NCBI GenBank assembly: GCA_963827315.1
Contig: CAWHAL010000002.1
Coordinates: forward strand, 186,001-250,000
From: CAVXEF01 sp963827315
Lineage (GTDB): Bacteria > Planctomycetota > Phycisphaerae > Sedimentisphaerales > Anaerobacaceae
Reading direction: 5' to 3'
Length of the DNA: 64,000 nt
Each line of letters starts with the position of its first letter. The stretch's first letter is position 1. Positions 32,683 through 42,248 of this stretch are shown here, piece by piece. Both the position numbers and the translations under genes were made by a program. The notes beneath the pieces are model-generated. The model did no database searches and had not been told where the DNA came from. It was given only the letters and a program-made list of their open reading frames with translations.

Positions 32683-32706
32683 AAATTGAAAATTGAAAAT
32701 TGAAAA
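32683..32706. repeat. 7-bp tandem repeat (AAAATTG x3.5)
   Basis: In the recG-trkA gap. An AT-rich microsatellite of the same unit length as the GTCCCTC repeat in dxs. Confidence 0.7.
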
Positions 32707-32710
32707 TCGC

Positions 32711-34810
32711 TCAAGCCACATCTGCCAAGCCCAGTGAATCACCAAATTTGGTTACCAATGCCTGCCGGATATTTTTGTGTTCGGCTTTCGCCAACATCGG
32801 GTCATCGCTGACCACATCGAATGCCTTTCTTCTCGCCATAACCAGCAGCTCGTAATCGTCGATGATATTTGCGATTTTCAAATCTGGCAGGCCGTGCTGC
32901 CTCGTGCTGAATAGTTCCCCAGGCCCGCGAAGCCGTAAATCACATTCTGCTATCTCAAAGCCGTCGTTACTCCGAGTCATTACCTCGAGCCTGTTTTTTG
33001 CTGTCTCGCTATCGGTCTCTGCGAACAAAAAGCAGTACGATTTAGCTTCGCCTCTCCCAACCCGCCCCCGCAGCTGGTGCAATTGCGCCAAACCGAATCT
33101 GTCCGCTCCTTCTACAACCATTATCGTCGCATTCGGCACATCCACACCTACCTCTATCACTATGGTAGAGACGAGCGCATTTATTCTTCCCCGCCGAAAC
33201 TCTGACATAACTTGCTGCTTCTTTGCCGAGGGCATTCGACCGTGCAGCAGCCCAACCGTAAATTCCGGAAAAACTTCCCTCGAAAGATACTCCCATTCGT
33301 CGGTCGCAGCCCTGATATCACTGTCCTGCTCAGTGCTTGCAATCCGCGGATAAACAAAATACGCCTGCTTTTTGGCCTTGAGACGCTCGCGGATGAATTC
33401 AAATGCCTTTTGCCGATTGCCGGGCTCGACCCATCGGGTAATAACGCTCCCTCTTCCCGGCGGACAATGCTTTATAATAGAAACATCCAAATCGCCGAAT
33501 GCAGTCATCGCCAGTGTCCGTGGTATGGGCGTAGCCGTCATGACAAGACAATGGACAGCAGCGCCTTTGCGCAACTGTGCCCGCTGATGAACTCCGAACT
33601 TATGTTGCTCGTCAATTACCACCAACCCAAGTTTTTTAAACTCTATATCTTCCTGCAAAAGCGCCACCGTACCAACGACAATGTCAATCTGACCTGCCGC
33701 TATCTGCTTTAAGAGTTGCGACCTTTTTTGGCCGGTCAACCCACCCATTATCAAAACCCTTTTGACCTTGCTGTTCTTCAGGTACCTTTCGATACTTATA
33801 AAATGCTGGCCCGCCAGAATCTCCGTTGGAGCCATAATCACCGCCTGCGTCTTATTGGCAACCGCCAACAGAGCAGCATAAAGCGCTACCACTGTCTTGC
33901 CTGAACCCACGTCACCCTGCAAAAGTCGATTCATCGGCTCCGAACTGCTCATATCAGCCGCAATCTCAGCTATCACAGTATTCTGGTCCTGCGTAAGCAA
34001 AAAAGGAAATCGCTTTCTGATTCTACTGTCTATCTTTTCATTGCAGCGCATCGGCACCGCCTCTGAGAAATGCCTGCACCTGAAACGCCGGAGCGCCAGC
34101 CCCAACTGCATCAAAAAAAATTCGTCGTACTTTAATCTGCGATTCGCCTGAGCCAATCGCTTCTCGTCCGGCGGCTGATGTATCCACGAAAAAGCATCTT
34201 TCCTGCTGACAAGCTCTGCTTCCCTGAGAAAATTCCGGTCATAAAATTCATCCACAAGCCCATCCAGGCTGCCAAGCACGGGCCTTATTATCTTCTTGAT
34301 TTGCCTGCTGCTCAGCTCCGCAGATGCAGGATACACCCCGCCTCCGAAATACTCATCCGGTTCGGTGCTTTTCTCATCAACAACCATGAACCTGGGATTG
34401 GTCATCTGCAGATGATGCTTATACAGGGAAACCTTACCCGAAACCATTATCACCTGGCCCGCTTTCAACTGATCGCGAAGGAATCCTCCGTGGAACCAAA
34501 TCACCCTGCACACTCCTGTATCATCCGTAATCTCAGCCTCGAAAAATGGAGCATGACGATAACGCGTGTAATCCGTGGATTCGACCAAACCGATAATAGT
34601 AGCAGACTGACCCTCCTGCATCTGATTTATCTTTACGACATCCGGCGCAAAGACCCAGTCCCGTGGAAAGTACTCCAACAAATCCCCAACTGTCTCAACA
34701 CCCAGCTGCGCAAAGGCCTTCGCCCTGGCCGGCCCGACCCCCTTTAAGAACTGCACCGGCATCGACAAACTCAGACTGCTCTGTGATTTTGTGCCTGCGG
34801 ATTGAGTCAT
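32711..34810 (-). CDS. recG: ATP-dependent DNA helicase RecG
   Basis: Branch-migration helicase rescuing stalled forks, 699 residues. Visible: an N-terminal wedge/OB domain (GQSATIIGLVESTDYTRYR, QVIMVSGKVSLYKHHLQMT), Walker A in RLLQGDVGSGKTVVALYAA, the DEQH box (LVVIDEQHKFGVHQR), motif III CLVMTATPIPRTLAMTAFG, GLLHGRMPSAKKQQVMSEF, STIVIEVGVDVPNAT and the C-terminal RGRVGRGEAKSYC, LRGPGELFSTRQHG. All key motifs are intact and no insertion is seen, unlike many neighbouring genes. It starts 9 bases after pcm. Confidence 0.96.
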   Translation of the reverse strand: MTQSAGTKSQSSLSLSMPVQFLKGVGPARAKAFAQLGVETVGDLLEYFPRDWVFAPDVVKINQMQEGQSATIIGLVESTDYTRYRHAPFFEAEITDDTGVCRVIWFHGGFLRDQLKAGQVIMVSGKVSLYKHHLQMTNPRFMVVDEKSTEPDEYFGGGVYPASAELSSRQIKKIIRPVLGSLDGLVDEFYDRNFLREAELVSRKDAFSWIHQPPDEKRLAQANRRLKYDEFFLMQLGLALRRFRCRHFSEAVPMRCNEKIDSRIRKRFPFLLTQDQNTVIAEIAADMSSSEPMNRLLQGDVGSGKTVVALYAALLAVANKTQAVIMAPTEILAGQHFISIERYLKNSKVKRVLIMGGLTGQKRSQLLKQIAAGQIDIVVGTVALLQEDIEFKKLGLVVIDEQHKFGVHQRAQLRKGAAVHCLVMTATPIPRTLAMTAFGDLDVSIIKHCPPGRGSVITRWVEPGNRQKAFEFIRERLKAKKQAYFVYPRIASTEQDSDIRAATDEWEYLSREVFPEFTVGLLHGRMPSAKKQQVMSEFRRGRINALVSTIVIEVGVDVPNATIMVVEGADRFGLAQLHQLRGRVGRGEAKSYCFLFAETDSETAKNRLEVMTRSNDGFEIAECDLRLRGPGELFSTRQHGLPDLKIANIIDDYELLVMARRKAFDVVSDDPMLAKAEHKNIRQALVTKFGDSLGLADVA

Positions 34811-34819
34811 AAGCCTATC

Positions 34820-35485
34820 TCACGACTCCTCAAAACCGTATTCACCCAACAGTCTAACAAAGCGAACATCGCAAATTACACTTTCAGCAATCCTGTCCGC
34901 CTTCTTCTCACAGACCACCAGCCTCTGCACTCCCAACGAGCCCACCGGAGCCGCTATTCGACCGCCCTCGATAAGCTGCTTTATAAGTGACTCGGGAACA
35001 CTCGGAACAGCCGCGGTAACGATAATCCTGTCGAAAACCTTGTCTCCGGGCCAGCCGCAGCTGCCGTCACCCACGCAAAACTCCACATTTACAGCGCCGC
35101 AATCCCTCAAAGCCACCCGGGCTGAATCGGACAGCGAACTTATTCTCTCTATCGTATAAACCTTCTTGACCAGCTTACTCAACACCGCAGCCTGATAACC
35201 GCTGCCCGTTCCAACCTCCAGAACCTCACAATCACGATTGACCTTTAGCTCCTGTGTCATCAGTGCGACAATGTAAGGTTGAGAAATGGTTTGTCCCATT
35301 CCGATAGGCAGCGGCCCATCCGAGTATGCCTGCAATCGATACTCCTGCGGGACAAACAACTCTCGCGGAATCTCAGCCATCGCTCTTAGCACATCAGGGT
35401 CAATTATATCTCGCCCCTGCAGGTCATTCTTGACCATCCTCCGCCGAGCCTCCGCAAATCTATTTTGTGCCTTCTGGCTCTGCAT
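34820..35485 (-). CDS. pcm: Protein-L-isoaspartate O-methyltransferase
   Basis: Repairs isomerised aspartates in proteins using S-adenosylmethionine. 221 residues. Signature MGQTISQPYIVALMTQ, motif I VLEVGTGSGYQAAVLSKL, VYTIERISSLSDSA, and the WPGDKVFDRIIVTAAVPSVP segment are all in place. It lies upstream of recG by 9 bases and is divergent from nadB, across a 169-base gap without a clear promoter pair. Confidence 0.95.
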   Translation of the reverse strand: MQSQKAQNRFAEARRRMVKNDLQGRDIIDPDVLRAMAEIPRELFVPQEYRLQAYSDGPLPIGMGQTISQPYIVALMTQELKVNRDCEVLEVGTGSGYQAAVLSKLVKKVYTIERISSLSDSARVALRDCGAVNVEFCVGDGSCGWPGDKVFDRIIVTAAVPSVPESLIKQLIEGGRIAAPVGSLGVQRLVVCEKKADRIAESVICDVRFVRLLGEYGFEES

Positions 35486-35702
35486 AACTGCAATAATCGC
35501 TTTTTAACTCCTATTTTGCAAATCAAATTTGCAGTGAAAAACACCTTCCAAAAAACAACGTGTTTCGGTATCATAAGAAAGTAGCTAAGAAGATGCCCCG
35601 TGTAAGGACGTATGCATTTAGCTGCAACATAAAGAGATAAAATATGGAGCTGCTATGACAGATCGGCCGGACTTCAGGCGATACCTTGTGAACATCGATT
35701 CT

Positions 35703-37262
35703 ATGTCGACACACCAGCTCTTCACCGACTGTCTGGTCATTGGAGCGGGCATTGCGGGTCTCCACGCAGCTATTGAGGCTGCCGAGCACTGCAATGTCAC
35801 CATCGTCTGCAAATCCAGCCTGCAAGAGAGTAACACCTGGAAAGCCCAGGGCGGAATCGCCTCAGTCCTGGACAAGGCGGACTCATTCGAATCGCACATG
35901 GCCGATACACTTAACGTCGGCTGCTGTCTAAATGATGAAAGCGTCGTCGATTTGGTCGTTCGCCAAGGCCCACAACTTATCGAACAACTGCTCGAGTGGG
36001 GCGCTGACTTTGACCGGGTTGACGGCCATATCGCCACCACCATCGAAGGTGGTCATACTCACGCCCGCATCGCCCACGCTCACGGTGACGAAACCGGCAG
36101 AATTATCGCCGAAACCCTCATAAAAAAAGTGCGTCTAAAACCTAACATAAGAATAATAGAAAACTTCTACTCCATCGACCTGCTTACCAATGACGAAAAT
36201 ACCTGCATAGGAATAATAGGCCACGATAATCGCGGCCCACAGATAATCTGGGCGGCAAACACCATCCTGGCAACCGGCGGCGCAGGAAAACTCTATCGCG
36301 AAACCACCAATCCGGATGTCGCCACCGGTGATGGAATCGCTATGGCTTACCGGGCAGGAGCCGTACTGACTGACCTGGAGTTCGTGCAGTTCCATCCCAC
36401 CACTCTTTACGTGGCGGGCGCATCGCGGGCATTAATTACCGAGGCCCTCCGCGGTGAAGGTGCCGTCCTGCTGGATAATAATGGCTATGCATTCATGAAA
36501 GAATGTCATGAAGCAGCTGAACTGGCGCCGCGCGACGTTGTTAGTCGGGCAATACTAACACAGATGCTCAAGACTAATTCCACACACGTCTATCTGGACG
36601 TCCGCAAATTCGATAAAAAATATTTTGCAAAAAGATTTCCTTACATCAGCGAATTATGTGAAAGTTTCGATATAGACATAAGCCGCGACTTGATACCCGT
36701 CCGACCCAGCGCACACTATATGATTGGCGGCGTGAAAACCAACATCTCAGCCGAGACAAATATCGGGAATCTTTACGCCTGCGGTGAGGTGGCTGCGACC
36801 GGCTTGCACGGCGCAAATCGGCTCGGCAGCAACGCCCTGCTCGAAGGGTTGGTGTTTGGCAAACTGGCCGGCCAACTCGCCTCACAAAACTCACGTGTAG
36901 ATATCTCTAATATCAGGCATCCACCCGTAAAATATCAAATCCCGCATTCAGACCGTACCCGTTTGGACACCGCCGATATTGAAAATTCGCTGCGGGCCCT
37001 TATGTGGCGAAATGTCGGTATTACAAGAAAAGAACAGCCTCTCAAAGAAGCCCAGGAAATTATCAAATTCTGGCAGCGGTACGTGATGGACAAGGTCTTC
37101 GATTCGCCACAAGGCTGGGAATGCCAGAATATGCTCACCACCTCTCTGCTTGTGGCTCAGTCCGCACACCAACGCCGAGAAAGCAGGGGGGTACATTTCA
37201 GAAGCGACTTCCCACAACCTGACGACAAAAACTTCAAAAAACACATCGAAATCACCCGCTGA
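35703..37262 (+). CDS. nadB: L-aspartate oxidase
   Basis: First step of NAD synthesis, oxidising aspartate to iminoaspartate with FAD. I favour the ATG at 35703 (519 residues, MSTHQLFTDCLVIGAGIAG); a start at 35655 would add 16 residues. The FAD-binding motif is VIGAGIAGLHAAIEAAEH, then TWKAQGGIASVLDKADS, ATGGAGKLYRETTNPDVATGDG, LEFVQFHPTTLY, ITEALRGEGAVLLD, PSAHYMIGGVKTN and GEVAATGLHGANRLGSNALLEGLVFG. The end, RRESRGVHFRSDFPQPDD, is the usual NadB C-terminus. RNase P RNA starts 40 bases later on the same strand. Confidence 0.95.
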   Translation: MSTHQLFTDCLVIGAGIAGLHAAIEAAEHCNVTIVCKSSLQESNTWKAQGGIASVLDKADSFESHMADTLNVGCCLNDESVVDLVVRQGPQLIEQLLEWGADFDRVDGHIATTIEGGHTHARIAHAHGDETGRIIAETLIKKVRLKPNIRIIENFYSIDLLTNDENTCIGIIGHDNRGPQIIWAANTILATGGAGKLYRETTNPDVATGDGIAMAYRAGAVLTDLEFVQFHPTTLYVAGASRALITEALRGEGAVLLDNNGYAFMKECHEAAELAPRDVVSRAILTQMLKTNSTHVYLDVRKFDKKYFAKRFPYISELCESFDIDISRDLIPVRPSAHYMIGGVKTNISAETNIGNLYACGEVAATGLHGANRLGSNALLEGLVFGKLAGQLASQNSRVDISNIRHPPVKYQIPHSDRTRLDTADIENSLRALMWRNVGITRKEQPLKEAQEIIKFWQRYVMDKVFDSPQGWECQNMLTTSLLVAQSAHQRRESRGVHFRSDFPQPDDKNFKKHIEITR

Positions 37263-37289
37263 AAAGCTGGTAAATAAACAAACTTTTGT

Positions 37290-37295
37290 TATAAT
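37290..37295 (+). promoter_or_regulatory. -10 element of the rnpB promoter
   Basis: A perfect TATAAT about 8 bases before the predicted 5' end of RNase P RNA. The -35 region is weak. Confidence 0.5.
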
Positions 37296-37302
37296 AGCCA
37301 AT

Positions 37303-37697
37303 TGAAAGAGTGGGTCGGGCGGTCGTCCCTGTCGCTCCGCTTTTGCGAAGCAAAATGGCAGGGGAGGAAAGTCCGAGCAGGAAAGGGCACGGTGGTGGCT
37401 AACAGCCACCCGGGGCGACCCGCGGGCCAGTGCCACAGAAAATACACAGCCGATGGCCCCCTTCTTGCTTTCGCAAGAAAGCAGGGGGGGTACAGGTAAA
37501 GGTGAAATGGTGTGGTAAGAGCACACCGCGCCACTGGTGACAGTGGTGGCAGGGTAAACCCCACCGCCTGCAAGACCAAATATGCCGGCGTCCGGCCCGG
37601 ACAATACCGGCGGGTAGGTCGCTTGAGCCGGCTGGCAACAGCCGGCCTTAGATAAATGACCGCTAAAACAGAACTCGGCTTACTGACCCACTCTTTT
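37303..37697 (+). ncRNA. rnpB: RNase P RNA (class A)
   Basis: The catalytic RNA that matures tRNA 5' ends. The diagnostic P4 strand GAGGAAAGTCCGAGC is at about 37366, with ACAGAA preceding P12. GGTAAGAGCACACCGC and GGTAAACCCCACC follow, and the 3' ACAGAACTCGGCTTACTGAC. P1 is closed by AGAGTGGGTC (5') and GACCCACTCT (3'). Two hairpins are unusually long: P3, containing GCTTTTGCGAAGCAAAA (about 37338-37355), and P12 (37456-37490), whose CCCCC/GGGGG-flanked CTTGC-TTTC-GCAAG stem resembles repeat family D. Short open frames across this region are artefacts of the RNA gene. Confidence 0.95.
37456..37490. repeat. Family D-like hairpin in rnpB P12
   Basis: CCCCC-TTCTTGC-TTTC-GCAAGAA-AGCA-GGGGG sits where E. 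coli P12 has a 15-base hairpin. Confidence 0.5.
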
Positions 37698-37707
37698 CTC
37701 TTTTCAA

Positions 37708-37756
37708 CCCTTCGACTTCGCTAAAGGTTGATGGTAAGCAAAGTCGAACCATCAAC
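37708..37756. repeat. Family B repeat, copy 6 (after rnpB)
   Basis: CTTCGACTTCGCTAAAGG...GCAAAGTCGAACC, located just after the rnpB 3' end. Confidence 0.7.
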
Positions 37757-37788
37757 ACCGTACAGACCTCCATCTTATTAAAAACCCC

Positions 37789-38589
37789 CTACAGCGCATT
37801 ACCAATTAGCTTCTTGACTTGCGAACCTAATCCGATTTTGACAGCGGCAATATCGTTATTGTCCTCGATAACCATTCGTATCCTGCCCTTGTCAAAATTA
37901 ATATGCTCAAACTCAATCCCTCGCTCCTCGTTCAGCCTGACCGCCAGTGCAGGCGCATTATCCAGCCTGATCAGAACCGTTTCTATCGCCTGATTGACCA
38001 GCGCCCCGCAGACCTCAAGGTCTTTATTGTCCCCGCTGACCTCGCCAACATCCTTCCGAAAATTCTTCAGCATCCACTTTAATATCTCAATACGACGTGC
38101 GTTCTCGTTCGCGTATGGTTTGTCCAGTATCTCCGGCGTTAACACCTGTTCACAGACAAACGTAAGCCCCTCCCATGGTTCAACAAACAAAACTTTTGGC
38201 CTCTCGTCTTCGATAAACAAATACTTCCGCTGCGCCGTAAGCTGGTCCTCTTCGAAAGCAACCATCTTGAACCATCGCTTGCGCCCATTCTTCTTTTGCC
38301 CGTATGAAGCAACAACGCTCTTGCTCTGGCTAAGCAGCTCGTGCTTGGGAAGAGGCATCTGTGACAGCACATCAGCCGACGTACTTTCCTTAAGCTTCGT
38401 CCGTTCGTAAACCCTGCCGACTTCATCATTATACGGCGGCAATTCGGGCGTAAGAAACACCGCAGTATCCCGCGCCACGCATCCAGCCAAACCGCAGACA
38501 AAGGCAAAAAGCAAAAGATTAAAGGCAAAATCCCTGATTTCCGATTTCGTCACTTTCGCAGCCATCCTTACCTCAAAAACAAACCACAA
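37789..38589 (-). CDS. Predicted lipoprotein, unknown function
   Basis: 266 residues. The N-terminus has a hydrophobic stretch with a lipobox (LLLFAFVCGLAGC; lipidated Cys near residue 37), so it is probably a membrane-attached lipoprotein. The body has no motif I recognise; it contains KKNGRKRWFKMVAFEEDQLTA, LFIEDERPKVLFVEPWEGL and a hydrophilic C-terminus. It begins 30 bases after ilvC but is unlikely to be part of that pathway. Confidence 0.6.
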   Translation of the reverse strand: MWFVFEVRMAAKVTKSEIRDFAFNLLLFAFVCGLAGCVARDTAVFLTPELPPYNDEVGRVYERTKLKESTSADVLSQMPLPKHELLSQSKSVVASYGQKKNGRKRWFKMVAFEEDQLTAQRKYLFIEDERPKVLFVEPWEGLTFVCEQVLTPEILDKPYANENARRIEILKWMLKNFRKDVGEVSGDNKDLEVCGALVNQAIETVLIRLDNAPALAVRLNEERGIEFEHINFDKGRIRMVIEDNNDIAAVKIGLGSQVKKLIGNAL

Positions 38590-38619
38590 ATACCTTCAGA
38601 TTTATACGCCTGTGGCGTA

Positions 38620-39624
38620 TTACACCTCCTTCGCGCCAATCCACTTCATCATCTTACGCAGCTTCCTTCCGACCTGTTCAATTTGGCTGTTGTAATCCTT
38701 TTCATAAAGCTTGTTGAACTTCCTCAGCCCCGTTCTGTATTCGTTCATCCACTCTTTGGCGAACCTGCCGGAAGTTATTTCCTTGAGAATCTTCTTCATC
38801 TCGGCCCTTGTCCGCTCCGGTATAATCCTCGGGCCGCGAGTCAGGTCTCCGTATTCAGCCGTATCGGAAATGCTGTATCTCATATAGCTCAGTCCCCCCT
38901 GATATATTAGGTCAACGATTAGCTTCACCTCGTGCATACACTCAAAGTATGCAATCTCCGGCTGATAACCCGCCTTCACAAGCGTCTCGAAACCCGCCTT
39001 TATCAGCGAAGATAATCCCCCGCACAACACGCATTGCTCACCAAACAGGTCCGTCTCCGTCTCTTCCTTGAACGTCGTCTTTATAATGCCCGCCCTGGCC
39101 CCGCCTATCCCGCGGCCCCAGGCAAGAGCAACTTTCAGCGCATCGCCCGTCGCATCCTTTGCCACCGCCACAAGGCAGGGCACTCCACCCCCCTTTTGAA
39201 ACTCACTTCTGACTAAATGTCCCGGCCCCTTCGGTGCAATCATAACCACGTTATTGCCCTTCGGCGGCACAATGTATTTGAAATGAATATTGAAGCCGTG
39301 ACAGAACCCTAATGTCTGACCGGCCACAAGGTTCGGCTTTATTTGTTTCTCGTAAACCTTCGCCTGTATAACGTCCGGCAGCGTAATGATTATAAGCGCC
39401 GCACCACTCATAGCCGTCTTTATGTCGCCGGGCTTGAAGCCGTGCTTAACCGCAAGCTTGAAATTGTCCGTACCCTTCAGTTCCGCCACCGCAACCTTGA
39501 TGCCGCTGTCTCGCAGATTTAAACTGTGCGCATGCCCCTGACTGCCGTAGCCGATAACCGCTGCCTTCTTGCCCTTCAAAGCTCTTATCGGCGCATCCTT
39601 TTCGTAATAAATTTTTAATGCCAT
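38620..39624 (-). CDS. ilvC: Ketol-acid reductoisomerase
   Basis: NAD(P)H-dependent second step of valine and isoleucine synthesis, 334 residues from the ATG at 39624 (GGAG upstream). Cofactor loop AVIGYGSQGHAHSLNLRDSG, then VMIAPKGPGHLVRSEFQKGGG, EETETDLFGEQCVLCGGLSSLI (metal-binding Asp/Glu) and ECMHEVKLIVDLIYQGGL. It is a short class I enzyme. It is third in the ilvB-ilvH-ilvC operon, 160 bases after ilvH. Confidence 0.96.
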   Translation of the reverse strand: MALKIYYEKDAPIRALKGKKAAVIGYGSQGHAHSLNLRDSGIKVAVAELKGTDNFKLAVKHGFKPGDIKTAMSGAALIIITLPDVIQAKVYEKQIKPNLVAGQTLGFCHGFNIHFKYIVPPKGNNVVMIAPKGPGHLVRSEFQKGGGVPCLVAVAKDATGDALKVALAWGRGIGGARAGIIKTTFKEETETDLFGEQCVLCGGLSSLIKAGFETLVKAGYQPEIAYFECMHEVKLIVDLIYQGGLSYMRYSISDTAEYGDLTRGPRIIPERTRAEMKKILKEITSGRFAKEWMNEYRTGLRKFNKLYEKDYNSQIEQVGRKLRKMMKWIGAKEV

Positions 39625-39784
39625 AATTTTGACTCTCCTCATATTCTAAAACGTCGTTCTCTCACTACACATTCGCAACAAAAACACATGTCCACAATTA
39701 TATTAGGAGTCGCTTGGCTGGCAAGCTATTTATAGATATGCCGCTTACGTATCGCTGTCTTGGGATGTCGGATTCCCTTGTGTT

Positions 39785-40273
39785 CTATGTTTCAGCATCC
39801 GCCTGTCGTCGCATCGCAATTGTTCCTGTCCTCGCAACGCTCTTAACGCCGTAGGGCTTACAAACGTTTATAAACGCCTCAATCTTTTCTTCAGGCCCAC
39901 TGACCTCCACCATAACGAACTTTTGGCCGATATCCACTACCTTGCCTTTAAACATCTCTATCAGTGACAGTATCTCAGGCCGCTTGGCCGGTGGCGCCGC
40001 GATGCTTATAAGCATCAAATCACGGGCCACTACCGGCTGGCCGAGAAAATCTTGAACCTTGACAACCGGAATAATCTTGGCTAATTGCTTGCGAACCTGC
40101 TCAACAACCTTATCGTCGCCGACAACAACGATTGTCATTCGGCTTAATTCCGGGTCCTCGGTTCGCCCGACAACAAGCGAATCTATGTTAAACGCCCTTG
40201 CGGCAAACATCCCGGCAATGTGCGCCAGAACGCCCGGCTTGTTTTCAACCAACGCACTTATTATATGCTTCAT
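39785..40273 (-). CDS. ilvH: Acetolactate synthase regulatory (small) subunit
   Basis: 162 residues, ACT domain at the N-terminus (HIISALVENKPGVLAHIAGMF, FNIDSLVVGRTEDPELSRMT) that binds valine for feedback control, and a C-terminal ALS-small domain (RDLMLISIAAPPAKRPEILS). Located between ilvB and ilvC on the minus strand, so it would be co-regulated with the catalytic subunit. The 78-base gap from ilvB includes an AT-rich GCACTTTGCATTTTAATTT-like repeat. Confidence 0.95.
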   Translation of the reverse strand: MKHIISALVENKPGVLAHIAGMFAARAFNIDSLVVGRTEDPELSRMTIVVVGDDKVVEQVRKQLAKIIPVVKVQDFLGQPVVARDLMLISIAAPPAKRPEILSLIEMFKGKVVDIGQKFVMVEVSGPEEKIEAFINVCKPYGVKSVARTGTIAMRRQADAET

Positions 40274-40351
40274 AACTCCTGCCCTTTTATAACAGTCGTC
40301 GCGAAGCGACTCCTTAATTTTGCACTTTGCATTTTAATTTTTAATTTTCTT

Positions 40352-42082
40352 CTACGCCATGCTTTCCAGTATATCAAGCCCATCCATCTCGTTGAGGCTT
40401 TTACCTGCCGAAACCATCGGCCAAACATTCTCTTCTCTTTCAACTTTGAAATCAACAACACATGGCTGCTTCTGGCTGAGCATCTTTTTAATCGCCTTGG
40501 GAACATCCGCCTTCTTATCGACGGTAATCCCGACTGCGCCGAGCGCCTCAGCCACCTTTGCGTAATCAGGGTTGGCCAGATGGCTCTTGGAATATCGTTT
40601 ATTATAGAAAAGCTCCTGCCACTGTCGAACCATTCCCATATAACCGTTGTTTAAGATACAGACCTTTATCGGCAGCTTATGCTCAACCGCTGTGGCAAGT
40701 TCTGTCATTGTCATATTGAAACTATGGTCGCCGTCAACATCGATAACAGTCTGGTCGGGCCTGGCCAGCTGGGCACCGATGGCGGCAGGCAGACCGTACC
40801 CCATTGTTCCAAGCCCGCCGGAGCTTACAAGCTGTCTCGGCCTGCCAAAACGATAAAACTGAGCGGTCCACATCTGATTTTGCCCTACGCCGGTAGTTAT
40901 AACTGCCTTACCGTCGGTCTGCCGACAAAGCTCCTCGATAACATATTGCGGCTTAATCGCAGAAGTATTATTATCGTAGCGAAGCGGAAACTTCTTCTTC
41001 CAGCCGGCAATCCTTTCAAACCACGGCTTTCTCTCGTGATACTCAACTTCTTTAATCAGCTCAACTAAGACAAGCTTTGCGTCCCCTACAACAGGAATAT
41101 CAACGCGAACATTCTTCGCTATACTTGTCGGGTCGATATCAATATGAATGATTTTAGCATTTGGAGCAAATGTCTTGACCTTTCCTGTGATTCTGTCGTC
41201 AAAACGAGCGCCAACTGCGATTAACAAATCGCACTCCTGCACAGCATAATTGGCGTAAGCCGAGCCGTGCATCCCGAGCATATCGAGCGATTCCGGCCTA
41301 CTCTGGTCGTAACTGCCCAATCCCAGAAGCGTCATCGTAACAGGTATATGCGACTTCTCAGCTAAAGTCCTTAATTCTTCGCTGGCGTTCGCGATAATAA
41401 CTCCGCCGCCGACGTAAAGCACCGGCTTTTGCGATTTATTTATCGCCTTGGCCGCCAGTGATATCTGCCTGGCGTTGCCTTTCGTTTGAATCCGATAGCC
41501 CCGCAACTGGACTTTGGTCGGCCCGACCGTGTCGCATTCGGCTACCGAAACGTCAACCGGTATATCTACCAACACCGGCCCCGGCCGACCTGTCGAAGCA
41601 ATATAAAACGCCTCCCGAATGGTCTTCGCTAACTCTTTGACATCCTTGACGATACAGTTATGCTTTGTAACAGGCCGGGTAATGCCGGTGGTGTCCGCTT
41701 CCTGGAAAGCGTCGTTGCCGATAAGCTCTGTGCGTACCTGGCCGGTAAGCGCAACTATCGGAATTGAATCCATCATAGCGGTAGCAAGGCCGGTAACCAG
41801 ATTGCATGCGCCGGGGCCGCTGGTTGCGACAACAACGCCGACCTTGCCGCTGGCACGTGCGTAGCCATCAGCCATATGGCAGCCGCCCTGCTCGTGGCGC
41901 GGAACAATAAAATTAAACGGCGCATCGTAAAACTTGTCGAACAAAGGCAATACGACACCGCCGGGATAGCCAAACATCGTCTCGACACCCTGCTCAATCA
42001 GGGTATCAACAACTATCTGGGCGCCTGTTTTAATGGAAGATTTGCCGGCTGGGTGAGCCGAGGAATGTGACTTTGGACTCAT
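40352..42082 (-). CDS. ilvB: Acetolactate synthase catalytic subunit
   Basis: Thiamine diphosphate and FAD enzyme that makes acetolactate, 576 residues. It carries MFGYPGGVVLPLFDKFYD, EQGGCHMADGYARASGKVGV (thiamine-binding Glu), GPGACNLVTGLATAMMDSIP, the FAD region (GMHGSAYANYAVQECDLLIA, GARFDDRITGKV), and the C-terminal GDHSFNMTMTELATAVEHKLP thiamine/metal motif. First gene of ilvB-ilvH-ilvC. The leader upstream (42083-42280) holds a perfect 14-bp palindrome. Confidence 0.96.
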   Translation of the reverse strand: MSPKSHSSAHPAGKSSIKTGAQIVVDTLIEQGVETMFGYPGGVVLPLFDKFYDAPFNFIVPRHEQGGCHMADGYARASGKVGVVVATSGPGACNLVTGLATAMMDSIPIVALTGQVRTELIGNDAFQEADTTGITRPVTKHNCIVKDVKELAKTIREAFYIASTGRPGPVLVDIPVDVSVAECDTVGPTKVQLRGYRIQTKGNARQISLAAKAINKSQKPVLYVGGGVIIANASEELRTLAEKSHIPVTMTLLGLGSYDQSRPESLDMLGMHGSAYANYAVQECDLLIAVGARFDDRITGKVKTFAPNAKIIHIDIDPTSIAKNVRVDIPVVGDAKLVLVELIKEVEYHERKPWFERIAGWKKKFPLRYDNNTSAIKPQYVIEELCRQTDGKAVITTGVGQNQMWTAQFYRFGRPRQLVSSGGLGTMGYGLPAAIGAQLARPDQTVIDVDGDHSFNMTMTELATAVEHKLPIKVCILNNGYMGMVRQWQELFYNKRYSKSHLANPDYAKVAEALGAVGITVDKKADVPKAIKKMLSQKQPCVVDFKVEREENVWPMVSAGKSLNEMDGLDILESMA

Positions 42083-42248
42083 TTTGTAAGCCTTTCCTGA
42101 TAAACGTGTTATATCGTTATTCCGGACAACTACAGTTTCGCCGGGCCGCTCCGAGAAGCCGGCTACTTTCCATCAGGAAAACAGCCCGCCAACCCGAAGG
42201 TCTAAGCCCTGCTATAATCCCGTAACCACCCCTTAGGGGCGTCTCAGG

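Noticed and set aside
37170..37200. Repeat insertion at the nadB C-terminus because of GAAAGCAGGGGGGTACA shared with rnpB
   Set aside because: The protein end (RRESRGVHFRSDFP) is the normal NadB ending, so the match is probably chance.
37289..37638. Several overlapping open frames on both strands around 37.3-37.6 kb
   Set aside because: They coincide with the RNase P RNA, whose conserved core and P1 pairing are clear; they have no protein motif.
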